Below the pieces are notes generated by a model that was not told the origin of the DNA, searched no databases, and saw only the letters and a list, made by a program, of their open reading frames with translations. This document shows positions 1 through 7,860 of a stretch of DNA of 40,657 nucleotides, in pieces; the first letter of the stretch is position 1; each line of letters opens with the position of its first letter. Location: the NCBI GenBank assembly GCA_030531595.1, contig JAUNND010000013.1, forward strand, positions 1 to 40,657. The letters run 5' to 3'. The translations under genes were made by a program, and so were the position numbers. This DNA comes from Eubacteriales bacterium (GTDB lineage: Bacteria > Bacillota > Clostridia > Oscillospirales > Oscillospiraceae).

Positions 1-30
1 TGATTACATAATTTTGTATCGGAGGTCATA

Positions 31-747
31 ATGTCCGAATTTATTGAATTATGGGAAAACGGGCCGCTGTTTAAGCAGGCGGAGCATTTCAGGCTGAGTA
101 CGGACAGTGTTCTTCTTTCTGATTATGTAAACCTTTCTTCTGTCAAAAAAGGGTTCGATCTCGGCTGCGCCTCCGGCATCATCGCGTTGCTCCTGCTTGA
201 ACGCTCCGAAAAGCTCTGCATGACGGGGCTGGAAATAAACGAAAACGCCTGTGCTCTCGCTCATGAAAATATGGAGAGGAACGGATTTGACGGGCGCTGT
301 GAAATAGTCTGCGGCGATATCCGTGAGCACAGACGGCTTTTCGCCGCCGGCAGCTTTGATCTTGTCGTGTCCAATCCGCCGTATTTTCCGGTCGGAAGCG
401 GCGTCGAAGCGCCGGACGCCGCACGGGCTGCCGCCAGAGGCGAGGGACAGTGCACTCTTGACGAGCTTTGCCGCGCCGCCGCGTTTCTTCTGAAAACCGG
501 CGGGAGCTTCACGCTTGTCCATCGCTGTGAAAGACTTTCGGAGCTTTTCTGCTCTATGACCGAAAGCGGCATCGAACCTAAGCGGCTGAGACTTGTGCAG
601 CATAAAGCCGCCTCCGCGCCGAGCCTTGTGCTTGTCGAGGGCAGGCGCGGCGGAAAACCGGGACTCAGGATCGAGCCGCCCCTGATCCTCGCAGCCGACG
701 ACGGCAGTGAAACAGAGGAGTACAAAAGAATATACCGCCGTAATTAA
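31..747 (+). CDS. trmN6: tRNA1(Val) adenine(37)-N6-methyltransferase family protein
   Basis: A 238-residue SAM-dependent methyltransferase. A glycine-rich SAM loop (DLGCASG, residues 43-49) and the NPPY motif (residues 115-118) that marks amino-group adenine methylases are both visible. The family (YfiC/TrmN6) methylates N6 of A37 in a valine tRNA; related proteins of the same fold methylate other RNAs, so the exact substrate is inferred. The ATG at 31 follows a GGAGG site at 21-25. It is the first gene in the window, so its upstream partners are unseen; in many Firmicutes it is followed by rsmI, which is not the case here. Confidence 0.85.
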   Translation: MSEFIELWENGPLFKQAEHFRLSTDSVLLSDYVNLSSVKKGFDLGCASGIIALLLLERSEKLCMTGLEINENACALAHENMERNGFDGRCEIVCGDIREHRRLFAAGSFDLVVSNPPYFPVGSGVEAPDAARAAARGEGQCTLDELCRAAAFLLKTGGSFTLVHRCERLSELFCSMTESGIEPKRLRLVQHKAASAPSLVLVEGRRGGKPGLRIEPPLILAADDGSETEEYKRIYRRN

Positions 748-900
748 GGGCGAAAGCGATAAGATCGGTCAGGATCGATGTCATGTTTGCCGTGATCGCG
801 GCAGTTATCCGAAAAGTTTTGACAAAACTGCGCATATTACACTCTTATTTTGACTCCGGCGGTGTTATTATAAGATATAAAACTTTTTTGCCATATTTCC

Positions 901-930
901 TTTACTTTTCCGCGTTATCCATATTATAAT
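901..930 (+). promoter_or_regulatory. Promoter for the betaine/choline-type ABC operon
   Basis: TTTACT at 901-906 and TATAAT at 925-930 are separated by 18 bp, 31 bp upstream of the permease ATG. The rest of the 214-bp gap from 748 shows AT-rich DNA and a further TTGACA near 820 without a matching -10 box. Confidence 0.6.
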
Positions 931-961
931 CGGTGAAAAGAACGAAACGGAAAATTCTGCA

Positions 962-1594
962 ATGATCTCTGACATCGTCAAATTACTTTCAAAGCGGGGA
1001 GATTTCTTTCTGAAGCTCCTCGGTCAGCACATCCGAATATCGCTTACCGCCATTCTTATCGCCACGGTGCTGGGGCTGATCATCGGTATCGTGATAAGTG
1101 AAAGGACGAAGCTCTCAAAGCCCGTGCTTTCAACGGTCAATTTTCTCTACACCATTCCGTCCATATCTCTTCTCGGCTTTCTGATCCCGTTTACCGGAAT
1201 AGGTGACGATACCGCCATCATCGCGCTGACGATCTATGCGCTTCTCCCTATGGTCAGAAACACCTATACCGGTCTTACCAATGTCGATGCGAGGATCATC
1301 GAGGCCGCCACCGGTATGGGCTGTACTCCGAAGCAGCTTCTTTTGAAGATAAAGCTGCCGATAGCCGCGCCGGTCATCGTGGCGGGGCTTAAAAACACGG
1401 CGGTCATGACCATCGCGCTGTCGGGCGTTGCGTCCTTCATCGGCGCGGGCGGTCTCGGTGTTGCCGTTTATCGCGGTATCACCACCAATAACAGGGCAAT
1501 GACTCTGATAGGCAGTCTGATGATCGCACTCCTTGCGATCACCGCCGATCTGCTTATCGGTGCTGTTGAAAAGCGTTTACGCAAACACATATGA
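962..1594 (+). CDS. Osmoprotectant (glycine betaine/choline-type) ABC transporter permease
   Basis: A 210-residue integral membrane protein of the OpuCB/ProW class with about five to six hydrophobic segments. The EAA-type loop is seen as the segment around EAATGMGCTPKQLLLKIKLP (residues about 112-131). It would form the membrane channel with the ATPase at 2500-3234 and the binding protein at 1610-2503. Only one permease gene is present, whereas many opuC operons carry two; a homodimer is therefore expected. The ribosome site before ATG 962 is weak (CGGAAAA). Confidence 0.85.
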   Translation: MISDIVKLLSKRGDFFLKLLGQHIRISLTAILIATVLGLIIGIVISERTKLSKPVLSTVNFLYTIPSISLLGFLIPFTGIGDDTAIIALTIYALLPMVRNTYTGLTNVDARIIEAATGMGCTPKQLLLKIKLPIAAPVIVAGLKNTAVMTIALSGVASFIGAGGLGVAVYRGITTNNRAMTLIGSLMIALLAITADLLIGAVEKRLRKHI

Positions 1595-1609
1595 TACGGA
1601 GGAAACAAA

Positions 1610-2503
1610 ATGAAAAAGACAGTTCGTTTACTCGCACTGGTACTCGCAGTAATGCTGATGGCAGGCATGATGTCCGGCTTCGGCTCTGACAGTAAGACCG
1701 TAAGAATGGCAACCAAGCCCATGACCGAGCAGTACATCCTCGGCAGCATGATGAAGGAACTCATCGAAGCCAAGACCGACCTCAAGGTAGAGCTCACCGA
1801 AGGCATCGGCGGCGGCACCAAGAACATTCAGCCCGCTATGGAAAAGGGCGAGTTCGATTTCTATCCCGAATACACCGGCACCGGCTGGAACACCGTTCTC
1901 AAGAACGAGAGCTTCTATTCCGAGGATCTCTTTGAAGACCTCCAGAAGGGCTACAACGAAATGGGCATGGTCTGGACCGGCATGATGGGCTTCAACAACA
2001 CCTACACCATCGCCGTTGTCGATGAAAAGGTCGAGGAGTACGGTCTCGCCACCATTTCCGATCTGGCAGCCGTTTCCGAAAACCTCGTTTTCGGTGCAAA
2101 CTACGACTTCTTTGAGCGCGAAGACGGCTTCGATATGCTCGCCGAGAAGTACGGCATGAACTTCAAGGACACCAAGGATATGGACATGAGCCTGAAGTAT
2201 GAGGCGATCAAGGCACGTGAGATCGACGTTATGAACGCCTTCACCACCGACGGTCAGCTCTCCGTTGCCGGTATTACTCCTCTGGAAGACGACCTCGGCA
2301 TTTACCCCTCCTATATGTGCGGCTTTGTCGTACAGCAGGCGGCTCTTGAGGCTCATCCCGAGCTGCAGGAGGTCTTTGACGCCGTCACCGACATCCTCAC
2401 CGACGCTGAAATGTCCGCTATGAACTATCAGGTTGAGGGCGAAGGCGAAGCTCCCGAAGATGTCGCACATCAGTTCCTCGTTGACAAGGGTCTGATCGCT
2501 TGA
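1610..2503 (+). CDS. Osmoprotectant ABC transporter substrate-binding protein, lipobox cysteine missing
   Basis: A 297-residue periplasmic-binding-fold protein of the OpuCC/ProX class. It has an N-terminal signal segment (KK then a hydrophobic stretch to residue about 24), followed by a typical glycine-betaine/choline-binding body with the EGIGGGTKNIQPAM and FYPEYTGTGW signatures. The expected lipobox ending GCGSD reads GFGSD (residues 24-28): TTC stands where TGC would give the lipidated Cys. The protein may therefore be released by signal peptidase I or stay tethered by its signal. It sits 15 bp after the permease with AGGAGG-like spacing and overlaps the ATPase start by 4 bp. Confidence 0.85.
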   Translation: MKKTVRLLALVLAVMLMAGMMSGFGSDSKTVRMATKPMTEQYILGSMMKELIEAKTDLKVELTEGIGGGTKNIQPAMEKGEFDFYPEYTGTGWNTVLKNESFYSEDLFEDLQKGYNEMGMVWTGMMGFNNTYTIAVVDEKVEEYGLATISDLAAVSENLVFGANYDFFEREDGFDMLAEKYGMNFKDTKDMDMSLKYEAIKAREIDVMNAFTTDGQLSVAGITPLEDDLGIYPSYMCGFVVQQAALEAHPELQEVFDAVTDILTDAEMSAMNYQVEGEGEAPEDVAHQFLVDKGLIA

Positions 2504-3234
2504 TAAATTCTGTCGAATGGAAAAACCTCTGTGTCGCCTACGGTGACACAGAGGTTATACATAATTTGTCGCTGAATATTGAAAACGGCGAGTTCGTAAC
2601 TATCATCGGCACCTCCGGCTGCGGCAAGACAACGCTGATGAAAACCGTCAACGGTCTTGTTATGCCGAAAAGCGGCACGGTCATAACGCTCGGCGAGGAT
2701 ACAGCCAGAACCGACCTTACCTCTCTGCGCCGCAAGATCGGCTATGTTCTGCAGGGCAGCGTGCTTTTTCCAAACATGAACGTTGAAAAGAACATCTCTT
2801 TTGTGCCGCGTCTTATCGACCCGAAGGACAAGGCAGGCGCGGCGGAGACTGTCGCCAGACTCATAAAGCTCGTCGGGCTTGAGGAGGATATGCTCAAACG
2901 CTATCCCGATCAGCTCTCCGGAGGTCAGCAGCAGCGTGTCGGCATTGCCCGCGCCCTTGCAGCCTCACCCGCACTTTTGCTGATGGACGAGCCGTTCAGC
3001 GCCGTGGATGAGATCACAAGGCTCTCTCTCCAGGACGAGATAAAGCGCATTTACCGGGAGACCGGCGTGACGGTCTTATTCGTCACGCACGATATCCGCG
3101 AGGCCGTGCGACTCGGCACGAAGCTGCTTGTGATGGATAAGGGCGTTTTGCAGCAGTACGGCACACCGGAGGAGATACTGTCCTCTCCCGCAAATGAATA
3201 TGTCGAAAAGCTTGCGCGAAGAGCAGGCGAATAA
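2500..3234 (+). CDS. Osmoprotectant ABC transporter ATP-binding protein (TTG start)
   Basis: A 244-residue ABC ATPase with Walker A GTSGCGKTT (about residues 37-45), signature LSGGQQQRVGIARAL, Walker B ALLLMDEP and switch His in FVTHD. It would energise the preceding permease. OpuCA proteins usually carry C-terminal CBS domains (about 380 residues in total) that sense ionic strength; this one ends right after the ATPase domain, so that control is absent. The TTG start overlaps the stop of the binding-protein gene (TTGA), typical of translational coupling. Confidence 0.88.
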   Translation: MINSVEWKNLCVAYGDTEVIHNLSLNIENGEFVTIIGTSGCGKTTLMKTVNGLVMPKSGTVITLGEDTARTDLTSLRRKIGYVLQGSVLFPNMNVEKNISFVPRLIDPKDKAGAAETVARLIKLVGLEEDMLKRYPDQLSGGQQQRVGIARALAASPALLLMDEPFSAVDEITRLSLQDEIKRIYRETGVTVLFVTHDIREAVRLGTKLLVMDKGVLQQYGTPEEILSSPANEYVEKLARRAGE

Positions 3235-3240
3235 AAGAAA

Positions 3241-3271
3241 ATCGGACATCCCGACGGATGTCCGATTTTTT
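3241..3271. terminator. Bidirectional intrinsic terminator
   Basis: A perfect 11-bp stem (3241-3251 with 3256-3266) with loop CGAC is followed by T5 on the plus strand and by a T-rich run on the minus strand. It lies between the convergent ABC ATPase and AbrB-like genes and can serve both. Confidence 0.85.
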
Positions 3272-3275
3272 GTGA

Positions 3276-3521
3276 TCATTTGTCGTCCTTGAGTTTTCTG
3301 ATGCAGCTGCGGCAGACATTCTTTTCCTTGTAAAGCGTAAGACCGTTTTCCGAACCGCAGAAAATGCAGCTCGGCTGGTACTTGCGAAGAATAACATTGC
3401 TGCCGTCAACATATATTTCCAGAGAATCCTTTTCGGCTATTCCGAGAGTCCTACGCATTTCAATAGGAAGCACAATTCTGCCAAGCTCGTCAACTCTGCG
3501 TACAATTCCTGTAGATTTCAT
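3276..3521 (-). CDS. AbrB/SpoVT-family transcription regulator with C-terminal zinc ribbon
   Basis: An 81-residue protein. Residues 1-45 (MKSTGIVRRVDELGRIVLP onward) form the swapped-hairpin DNA-binding domain of AbrB, Abh and SpoVT. The C-terminal part holds two Cys pairs (CIFC and CRSC), which look like a small zinc ribbon. The start is the ATG at 3521, because AGGAGG lies just upstream; an open frame extends further back to 3584 but lacks such a site. Relatives control the transition state and sporulation. It is divergent from spmA-spmB, which fits a role in that programme, though the target is unknown. Confidence 0.85.
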   Translation of the reverse strand: MKSTGIVRRVDELGRIVLPIEMRRTLGIAEKDSLEIYVDGSNVILRKYQPSCIFCGSENGLTLYKEKNVCRSCIRKLKDDK

Positions 3522-3563
3522 ATTCTTTTCCTCCTGATATTCTACAAAAAAGCCTTTTTGATT

Positions 3564-3591
3564 ATTATACACATTAATCAGCATATGTCAA
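3564..3591 (-). promoter_or_regulatory. Promoter for the AbrB-like gene
   Basis: On the minus strand TTGACA (3586-3591) and TATAAT (3564-3569) are spaced by 16 bp, about 45 bp upstream of the ATG at 3521. Confidence 0.7.
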
Positions 3592-3597
3592 CAACAT

Positions 3598-3609
3598 ATT
3601 AACGTTAAT
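3598..3609. promoter_or_regulatory. 12-bp palindrome, possible operator
   Basis: ATTAACGTTAAT is a perfect palindrome between the divergent AbrB-like and spmA genes, just upstream of the AbrB-like gene's -35 box. It could be an operator for either gene; no binding protein can be named from sequence. Confidence 0.35.
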
Positions 3610-3666
3610 TAGATATCAATTTATATTATTATCATTTATTTGTTGCTTATTGGAGGAAATTGTATT

Positions 3667-4242
3667 TTGTTGTTCTCTTATATAATTTGCATTTTATACT
3701 TTTCGGCATTTTTTGCTGTGGTCTTCAGCGGAAATCTGTCCGCCTCCGAGGCTCTCATGAGCGGCAGCAAGGCGGCTGTAGACTTTTGCCTCGGTATTAC
3801 CGGAAGTATATGTCTGTGGTCTGCCGTCACGGAGGTATTTGAACAGTGCGGACTGTCGCAGGAGCTTGCGCGAAAGCTGCGCCCTGTTATTTCCCGTCTT
3901 CTGCCGGTAAGCTCAGTCGATGACGAGGTATGTGCCGCAGTTTCGGAGAATATCGGCGCGAACATTATGGGGCTCGGGAATGCCGCTACTCCGGCCGGTA
4001 TCCGCGCCGCGAAGAGAATAGCCGCTTTCGGCAGAGGAAGGGAAATATCGGATGAGCTCTGTCTGCTCGTCGTACTGAACACGGCGTCAATACAGCTTAT
4101 TCCCACGACGACGGCGGCGCTTCGCTCCTCTGCGGGTGCATCGTCCCCATTTGACATTCTTCCGGCTGTCTGGGTCAGCACAGTCTGCTCTATGGCCGCC
4201 GGACTTCTGAGCGCGTACTTTTTCAAACGGATATGGCATTGA
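3667..4242 (+). CDS. spmA: Spore maturation protein A
   Basis: A polytopic membrane protein of about 191 residues with a nucleoside-recognition (gate) domain, containing the conserved stretch ending in NIMGLGNAATPAGIRA. SpmA and SpmB work together in spore core dehydration in Bacillus. The open frame begins at TTG 3640, but GGAGG at 3652-3656 lies inside it, so I place the start at TTG 3667 (ATT 3664 is the other option). It overlaps spmB by 10 bp. No ATG start is available, an oddity shared with other genes in this window. Confidence 0.85.
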   Translation: MLFSYIICILYFSAFFAVVFSGNLSASEALMSGSKAAVDFCLGITGSICLWSAVTEVFEQCGLSQELARKLRPVISRLLPVSSVDDEVCAAVSENIGANIMGLGNAATPAGIRAAKRIAAFGRGREISDELCLLVVLNTASIQLIPTTTAALRSSAGASSPFDILPAVWVSTVCSMAAGLLSAYFFKRIWH

Positions 4243-4760
4243 ACACACTTTTCACACTCACCCCCGCGATACTTATATGCCTTGCGTGTGTCCTGTCGCT
4301 TTGTAAGGGCGTCGATCTGTACGCGGCAATGACCGCGGGTGCGGCAAAAGGTCTTCGGCTCATGGCGGATATTCTGCCCGCTCTTATATGCCTTTTCCCG
4401 GCGATCGCATTTCTCAGAGCGTCCGGCGTGCCGGAAATGCTTGAAAACATTCTTTCGCCGCTTTTCAATGCTCTGGGCATCCCGCCGGAGACGTCCCTGC
4501 TGATGCTCGTCAGACCTCTTTCCGGAAGCGCGGCCATGAGTGCCGCAAACGACATCATGACGCTTTACGGCGCCGATTCGCTGATCGGACGCACAGCCGC
4601 CGTGATGCTCGGTTCGAGCGAGACGACCTTTTATGTGATCGCCGTTTATTTTTCCGCCGCGAACGTGAAAGAGAGCCGCTGGGCGATCCCTGCGGCGCTT
4701 ATTGCGGATCTTGCCTGCTTTTTGTCCTCGGCATGGATATGCCGACTGCTCTGGGGATAA
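4233..4760 (+). CDS. spmB: Spore maturation protein B
   Basis: A 175-residue membrane protein with the second half of the SpmA/SpmB pair. It carries the nucleoside-recognition gate domain, with RPLSGSAAMS and GSSETTFYVIAVYF as typical conserved segments. It begins inside the end of spmA in another frame, so translation is likely coupled. Its presence indicates that the host lineage can sporulate. Confidence 0.88.
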   Translation: MALNTLFTLTPAILICLACVLSLCKGVDLYAAMTAGAAKGLRLMADILPALICLFPAIAFLRASGVPEMLENILSPLFNALGIPPETSLLMLVRPLSGSAAMSAANDIMTLYGADSLIGRTAAVMLGSSETTFYVIAVYFSAANVKESRWAIPAALIADLACFLSSAWICRLLWG

Positions 4761-4792
4761 TTCGGATTTCTCCTTTATTCATAAAATATTTC

Positions 4793-4821
4793 TTGAAAAA
4801 TAGTGCCGCTGCCTGTATAAT
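4793..4821 (+). promoter_or_regulatory. Promoter for the E2-like gene
   Basis: TTGAAA (4793-4798) and TATAAT (4816-4821) are spaced by 17 bp. The ATG at 4862 lies 40 bp downstream, with GGAGG at 4852-4856. Confidence 0.75.
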
Positions 4822-4861
4822 AAATCTGTTATAGACATATTCTCCGTCAATGGAGGTTTTT

Positions 4862-5737
4862 ATGAGCAGATATAAAAAACGCTACGGCGACCGCAAGGAA
4901 GGACGGCTGATCCGTTCCCTGCCGGCATTCAACAAATTCATTCCTTTTATTATGCCGGAGCGCAGCGATGCGCTTATTTATTATGATGAGAGCTTCGAGG
5001 TCTCCGCACTTGACAGACGGCTGAGACAGCTTCGTGTCGCGGGCTACAAAGGGATCGGAATGCTGCATTTTCTAATCGCCGCCTACATTCGCGGCGTATC
5101 CATGCTTCCCGGCGTCAACCGCTTCTGCGTCGGACGCAGGGTCTACGCAAGAGACGGGATTGAAATAGTGATGGTCGTCAAGCGCAGTATGTCCGTTGAC
5201 GCAACCGAGACAACGGTCAAAGTGCATTTTGAGCCGACAGACACTATTCTCGATGTTTACCGCAAGATGAACGAAAAGATCGAAGAGATCAAGACCGGCA
5301 GCGCCAGCAATACCGAGGATTTTGCCGAGGCCTTCTCCAAAATGCCGCGTTTTCTGCTCCGCTTTGCCTTATGGGCAGTAAAAGTCATGGACTACTTCGG
5401 ACGCGTCCCCGAAAAATGGCTCGAAGCAAGCCCGTTCCACGGCTCAATGATCATCTCCGACCTCGGTTCTCTGCGGATCGGACCTGTTTATCATCATATC
5501 TACAATTTCGGTACTCTGCCCGTATTTATTACCTTCGGTACAAAACATCACAAATATGAGCTGAACAAGCACGGTCAGATGCTCGACAACAAGTATATCG
5601 ACGTTAAATTCGTTCTGGACGAGCGTATTTGTGACGGGCATTATTATTCTCAGTTCCTGCAGGCATATCGCTTTATGTTCCAGCATCCCGAGATCCTTGA
5701 GCATCCCCCCACAAGGACAGTCGAAGACATCTATTAA
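4862..5737 (+). CDS. Stand-alone 2-oxoacid dehydrogenase E2-like acyltransferase domain
   Basis: A 291-residue protein with the chloramphenicol-acetyltransferase-like catalytic fold of 2-oxoacid dehydrogenase E2 subunits. It has no lipoyl or E1/E3-binding domain. The C-terminal motif that is normally HxxxDG reads ERICDG (in VLDERICDGHYYSQFL), so the catalytic His is replaced by Glu, while a His follows the DG pair. No dehydrogenase genes are nearby. The upstream ATG at 4850 is rejected because it overlaps the GGAGG site. Members of this short clostridial class have no established function; it may be an acyltransferase of unknown substrate or a non-catalytic relative. Confidence 0.7.
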   Translation: MSRYKKRYGDRKEGRLIRSLPAFNKFIPFIMPERSDALIYYDESFEVSALDRRLRQLRVAGYKGIGMLHFLIAAYIRGVSMLPGVNRFCVGRRVYARDGIEIVMVVKRSMSVDATETTVKVHFEPTDTILDVYRKMNEKIEEIKTGSASNTEDFAEAFSKMPRFLLRFALWAVKVMDYFGRVPEKWLEASPFHGSMIISDLGSLRIGPVYHHIYNFGTLPVFITFGTKHHKYELNKHGQMLDNKYIDVKFVLDERICDGHYYSQFLQAYRFMFQHPEILEHPPTRTVEDIY

Positions 5738-5747
5738 CGATAAAAAA

Positions 5748-5773
5748 ATCGCCGCACATATCTGTGCGGCGAT
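5748..5773. terminator. Bidirectional intrinsic terminator
   Basis: An 11-bp stem (5748-5758 with 5763-5773, loop TATC) is flanked by A7 on the left and a T-rich run on the right. It serves both the E2-like gene and RNase Y, which converge here. Confidence 0.85.
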
Positions 5774-5780
5774 AAGTTTT

Positions 5781-7334
5781 TTACTTGGCGTAATCCACAG
5801 CCTTTGTCTCGCGCAGGACATGAACCTTGATCTGACCGGGATAGGTAAGCTCTTCCTCGATCTTTTTGGCGATGTCTCTGGCAAGCAGGACCATCTGATC
5901 CTCGCTGACCTCTTCGGGCTTGACCATGATGCGTATCTCACGGCCTGCCTGAATAGCATAGGAGCTTGCAATACCGGGGAAGCTCTTGGATACTTCCTCA
6001 AGCTTTTCAAGACGCTTGACATAGTTTTCAATGTTTTCACGTCTTGCGCCGGGGCGGGAAGCGGAGATAGCGTCCGCAGCCTGAACGATGCAGGCGATGA
6101 CGGTGTGTGGCTCCACATCGCCGTGATGGGCTTCGATCGCGTGGATGACCTCTTCGGACTCCTTGTATTTACGGGCAATATCGACGCCGATGGTGACATG
6201 GCTGCCCTCGACCTCGTGGTCGATGGATTTGCCCAGGTCATGGAGGAGACCGGCACGCTTGGCGGTCGTCACGTCAACACCCAGCTCTGCGGCGAGCAGA
6301 CCGGAGATATGTGCGACCTCGATGGAGTGGTTCAATACGTTCTGACCGTAGCTCGTGCGATATCTCATACGACCCAGAAGCTTGACGATCTCGGGGTTAA
6401 GACCGTGGATATTGGTCTCGAATATCGCTCTTTCGCCTTCGGCCTTTATGGTCGCGTTAACTTCCTTCTGCGCTTTTGCGACCATAAGCTCAATATTTGC
6501 CGGATGGATACGTCCGTCCTGAATGAGTCTTTCAAGGGCAAGACGTGCGACCTCGCGGCGGACAGGATCAAAGCTGGAAACGGTGATCGCTTCGGGGGTA
6601 TCGTCAATAATAAGATCGCATCCGGTGAGCGTCTCGATGCTGCGGATATTGCGGCCTTCACGACCGATGATACGACCTTTCATTTCGTCGTTGGGGAGAG
6701 GTACGACGGAAACGGTGATCTCGCTGGAATGGTCTGCGGCGCAGCGCTGAATGGCGGTGGCGATGATCTCGCGGGCACGCTCGTCAGCCTCGTCCTTGAA
6801 CTGCGTTTCGATCTCCTTGACCTTCATGGCCATTTCATGGGTGACATCGTCACGAACGGTATCGACCAGATAGGCTTTGGCTTCTTCCACTGTGAAGCCG
6901 GAGATACGCTCAAGCATTTCAAGCTGGCTGTTTTTCAACATGCCGATCTCTTTCTGCTGTGCTTCAACGCCCGCTATTTTGGCGGTAAGCGCGTCGTTCT
7001 TTTTCTCGAGGGCATCGATCTTGCGGTCGAGATTTTCTTCCTTCTGCTGAAGACGGCGCTCCTGCTTCTGCAGCTCGGCGCGGCGCGACTTCTCCTCCCG
7101 CTCAAACTCGGAGCGGGCTTTGTGCATTTCTTCCTTTGCCTCTACGAGAGCTTCTCTCTTCTTGCTCTCTCCACTTTTTATTGCTTCATTAATTATTCTC
7201 TTGGCTTCTTCTTCTGCGTCCTCTATTTCCTTTTCACCGTGCTTGATACGCACGTTTTTACTCGCAAAAAACGAAACAACTGCGGTCACTGCGATCGCAA
7301 CGATTATAATAACGATCCAAATCGGTGTTGACAT
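5781..7334 (-). CDS. rny: Ribonuclease Y
   Basis: A 517-residue membrane-anchored endoribonuclease that starts bulk mRNA decay. Visible in order are an N-terminal transmembrane segment (residues 5-24), a long charged coiled coil (about 30-190), a KH RNA-binding domain with [15 protein letters not shown] (about 215-235), and an HD domain with [13 protein letters not shown] (about 360-372) that holds the metal ligands. Length matches the family (about 510-520). It is transcribed alone, with its own promoter and a leader of about 175 nt that contains a GC-rich hairpin. Confidence 0.97.
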   Translation of the reverse strand: MSTPIWIVIIIVAIAVTAVVSFFASKNVRIKHGEKEIEDAEEEAKRIINEAIKSGESKKREALVEAKEEMHKARSEFEREEKSRRAELQKQERRLQQKEENLDRKIDALEKKNDALTAKIAGVEAQQKEIGMLKNSQLEMLERISGFTVEEAKAYLVDTVRDDVTHEMAMKVKEIETQFKDEADERAREIIATAIQRCAADHSSEITVSVVPLPNDEMKGRIIGREGRNIRSIETLTGCDLIIDDTPEAITVSSFDPVRREVARLALERLIQDGRIHPANIELMVAKAQKEVNATIKAEGERAIFETNIHGLNPEIVKLLGRMRYRTSYGQNVLNHSIEVAHISGLLAAELGVDVTTAKRAGLLHDLGKSIDHEVEGSHVTIGVDIARKYKESEEVIHAIEAHHGDVEPHTVIACIVQAADAISASRPGARRENIENYVKRLEKLEEVSKSFPGIASSYAIQAGREIRIMVKPEEVSEDQMVLLARDIAKKIEEELTYPGQIKVHVLRETKAVDYAK

Positions 7335-7518
7335 AGTAAGAAAAACACACCTCCAATCTTTAAAAATATTGTGGTGGTTTTACCCTGACAAGCCCCGAAA
7401 GCAACTCAAATTCCGGTCCTGTCCTCATTAAAAGACGAGCCATAAAACGCACCCGTCCGAAATTGAAAAGAAATACTTTACAGGCTCCTCCCCCGGAGCC
7501 CCAAAATATATCTGGTAT

Positions 7519-7547
7519 ATTTTATCGCTTTGGAAGCATTATGTCAA
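7519..7547 (-). promoter_or_regulatory. Promoter for rny
   Basis: On the minus strand TTGACA (7542-7547) and TAAAAT (7519-7524) are spaced by exactly 17 bp. The start codon at 7334 is about 175 nt further on, giving a long untranslated leader. Confidence 0.75.
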
Positions 7548-7607
7548 GTTCAAGACCTGAAAATTTTGCAATTTTATTTTTCTTTTACTGTGACTGTTGT
7601 ATTTTTC

Positions 7608-7638
7608 ACTGGACAATTTGTGCTGTCCGGTGCATAAT
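7608..7638 (+). promoter_or_regulatory. Promoter with overlapping dyad for the Cys-rich mini-protein
   Basis: TGGACA (7611-7616) and CATAAT (7633-7638) are spaced by 16 bp. A dyad, CACTGGACA with TGTCCGGTG (8 of 9 paired, 7-bp centre, 7608-7632), covers the -35 box and spacer, as an operator would. Confidence 0.45.
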
Positions 7639-7672
7639 AATACTGACAAACAAACGAAAGAGAGCAGATATT

Positions 7673-7852
7673 ATGAGTTTTGTTGATATTCTTATTTCCG
7701 TTGCCGTTATCGCCGCACTGATCTATGCGTACAAGACCACGCGCAATAAGCGTGACGGCGAATGTCCCTACGGCTGCTGCTGCACCTGCGAAGAGTGCCT
7801 GACCAAATGCGACAAGTGGGCGAAAGAGCATAAGGAAGAGTTCAAGGCCTGA
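7673..7852 (+). CDS. Small Cys-rich single-span membrane protein (FeoB-associated type)
   Basis: A 59-residue protein. Residues 3-20 form one transmembrane helix, followed by a basic stretch and a cytosolic tail with seven Cys (31, 35, 36, 37, 39, 42, 46). The arrangement resembles the FeoB-associated Cys-rich membrane proteins, which are thought to handle iron or another metal, but no feoA/feoB lies nearby. The ATG at 7673 is chosen because the hydrophobic helix begins at once, as in the family, and an AGAG-rich site precedes it. Metal binding is inference. Confidence 0.6.
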   Translation: MSFVDILISVAVIAALIYAYKTTRNKRDGECPYGCCCTCEECLTKCDKWAKEHKEEFKA

Positions 7853-7860
7853 GAAAAGTC

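Larger units (their letters stand above)
7335..7672. other. Divergent intergenic region between rny and the Cys-rich gene
   Basis: This 338-bp gap holds the rny promoter (minus strand) and leader, a GC-rich hairpin at 7483-7500 (GGCTCC arms around CCCCC) within the rny leader, and a plus-strand promoter with an overlapping dyad for the Cys-rich gene. No gene is seen in it. An open frame from 7463 joins the Cys-rich gene but has no ribosome site and was not used. Confidence 0.6.

Noticed and set aside
5631..7331. A 566-codon open frame antisense to rny
   Set aside because: RNase Y is certain on the other strand, and the antisense protein has no recognisable domain or ribosome site.
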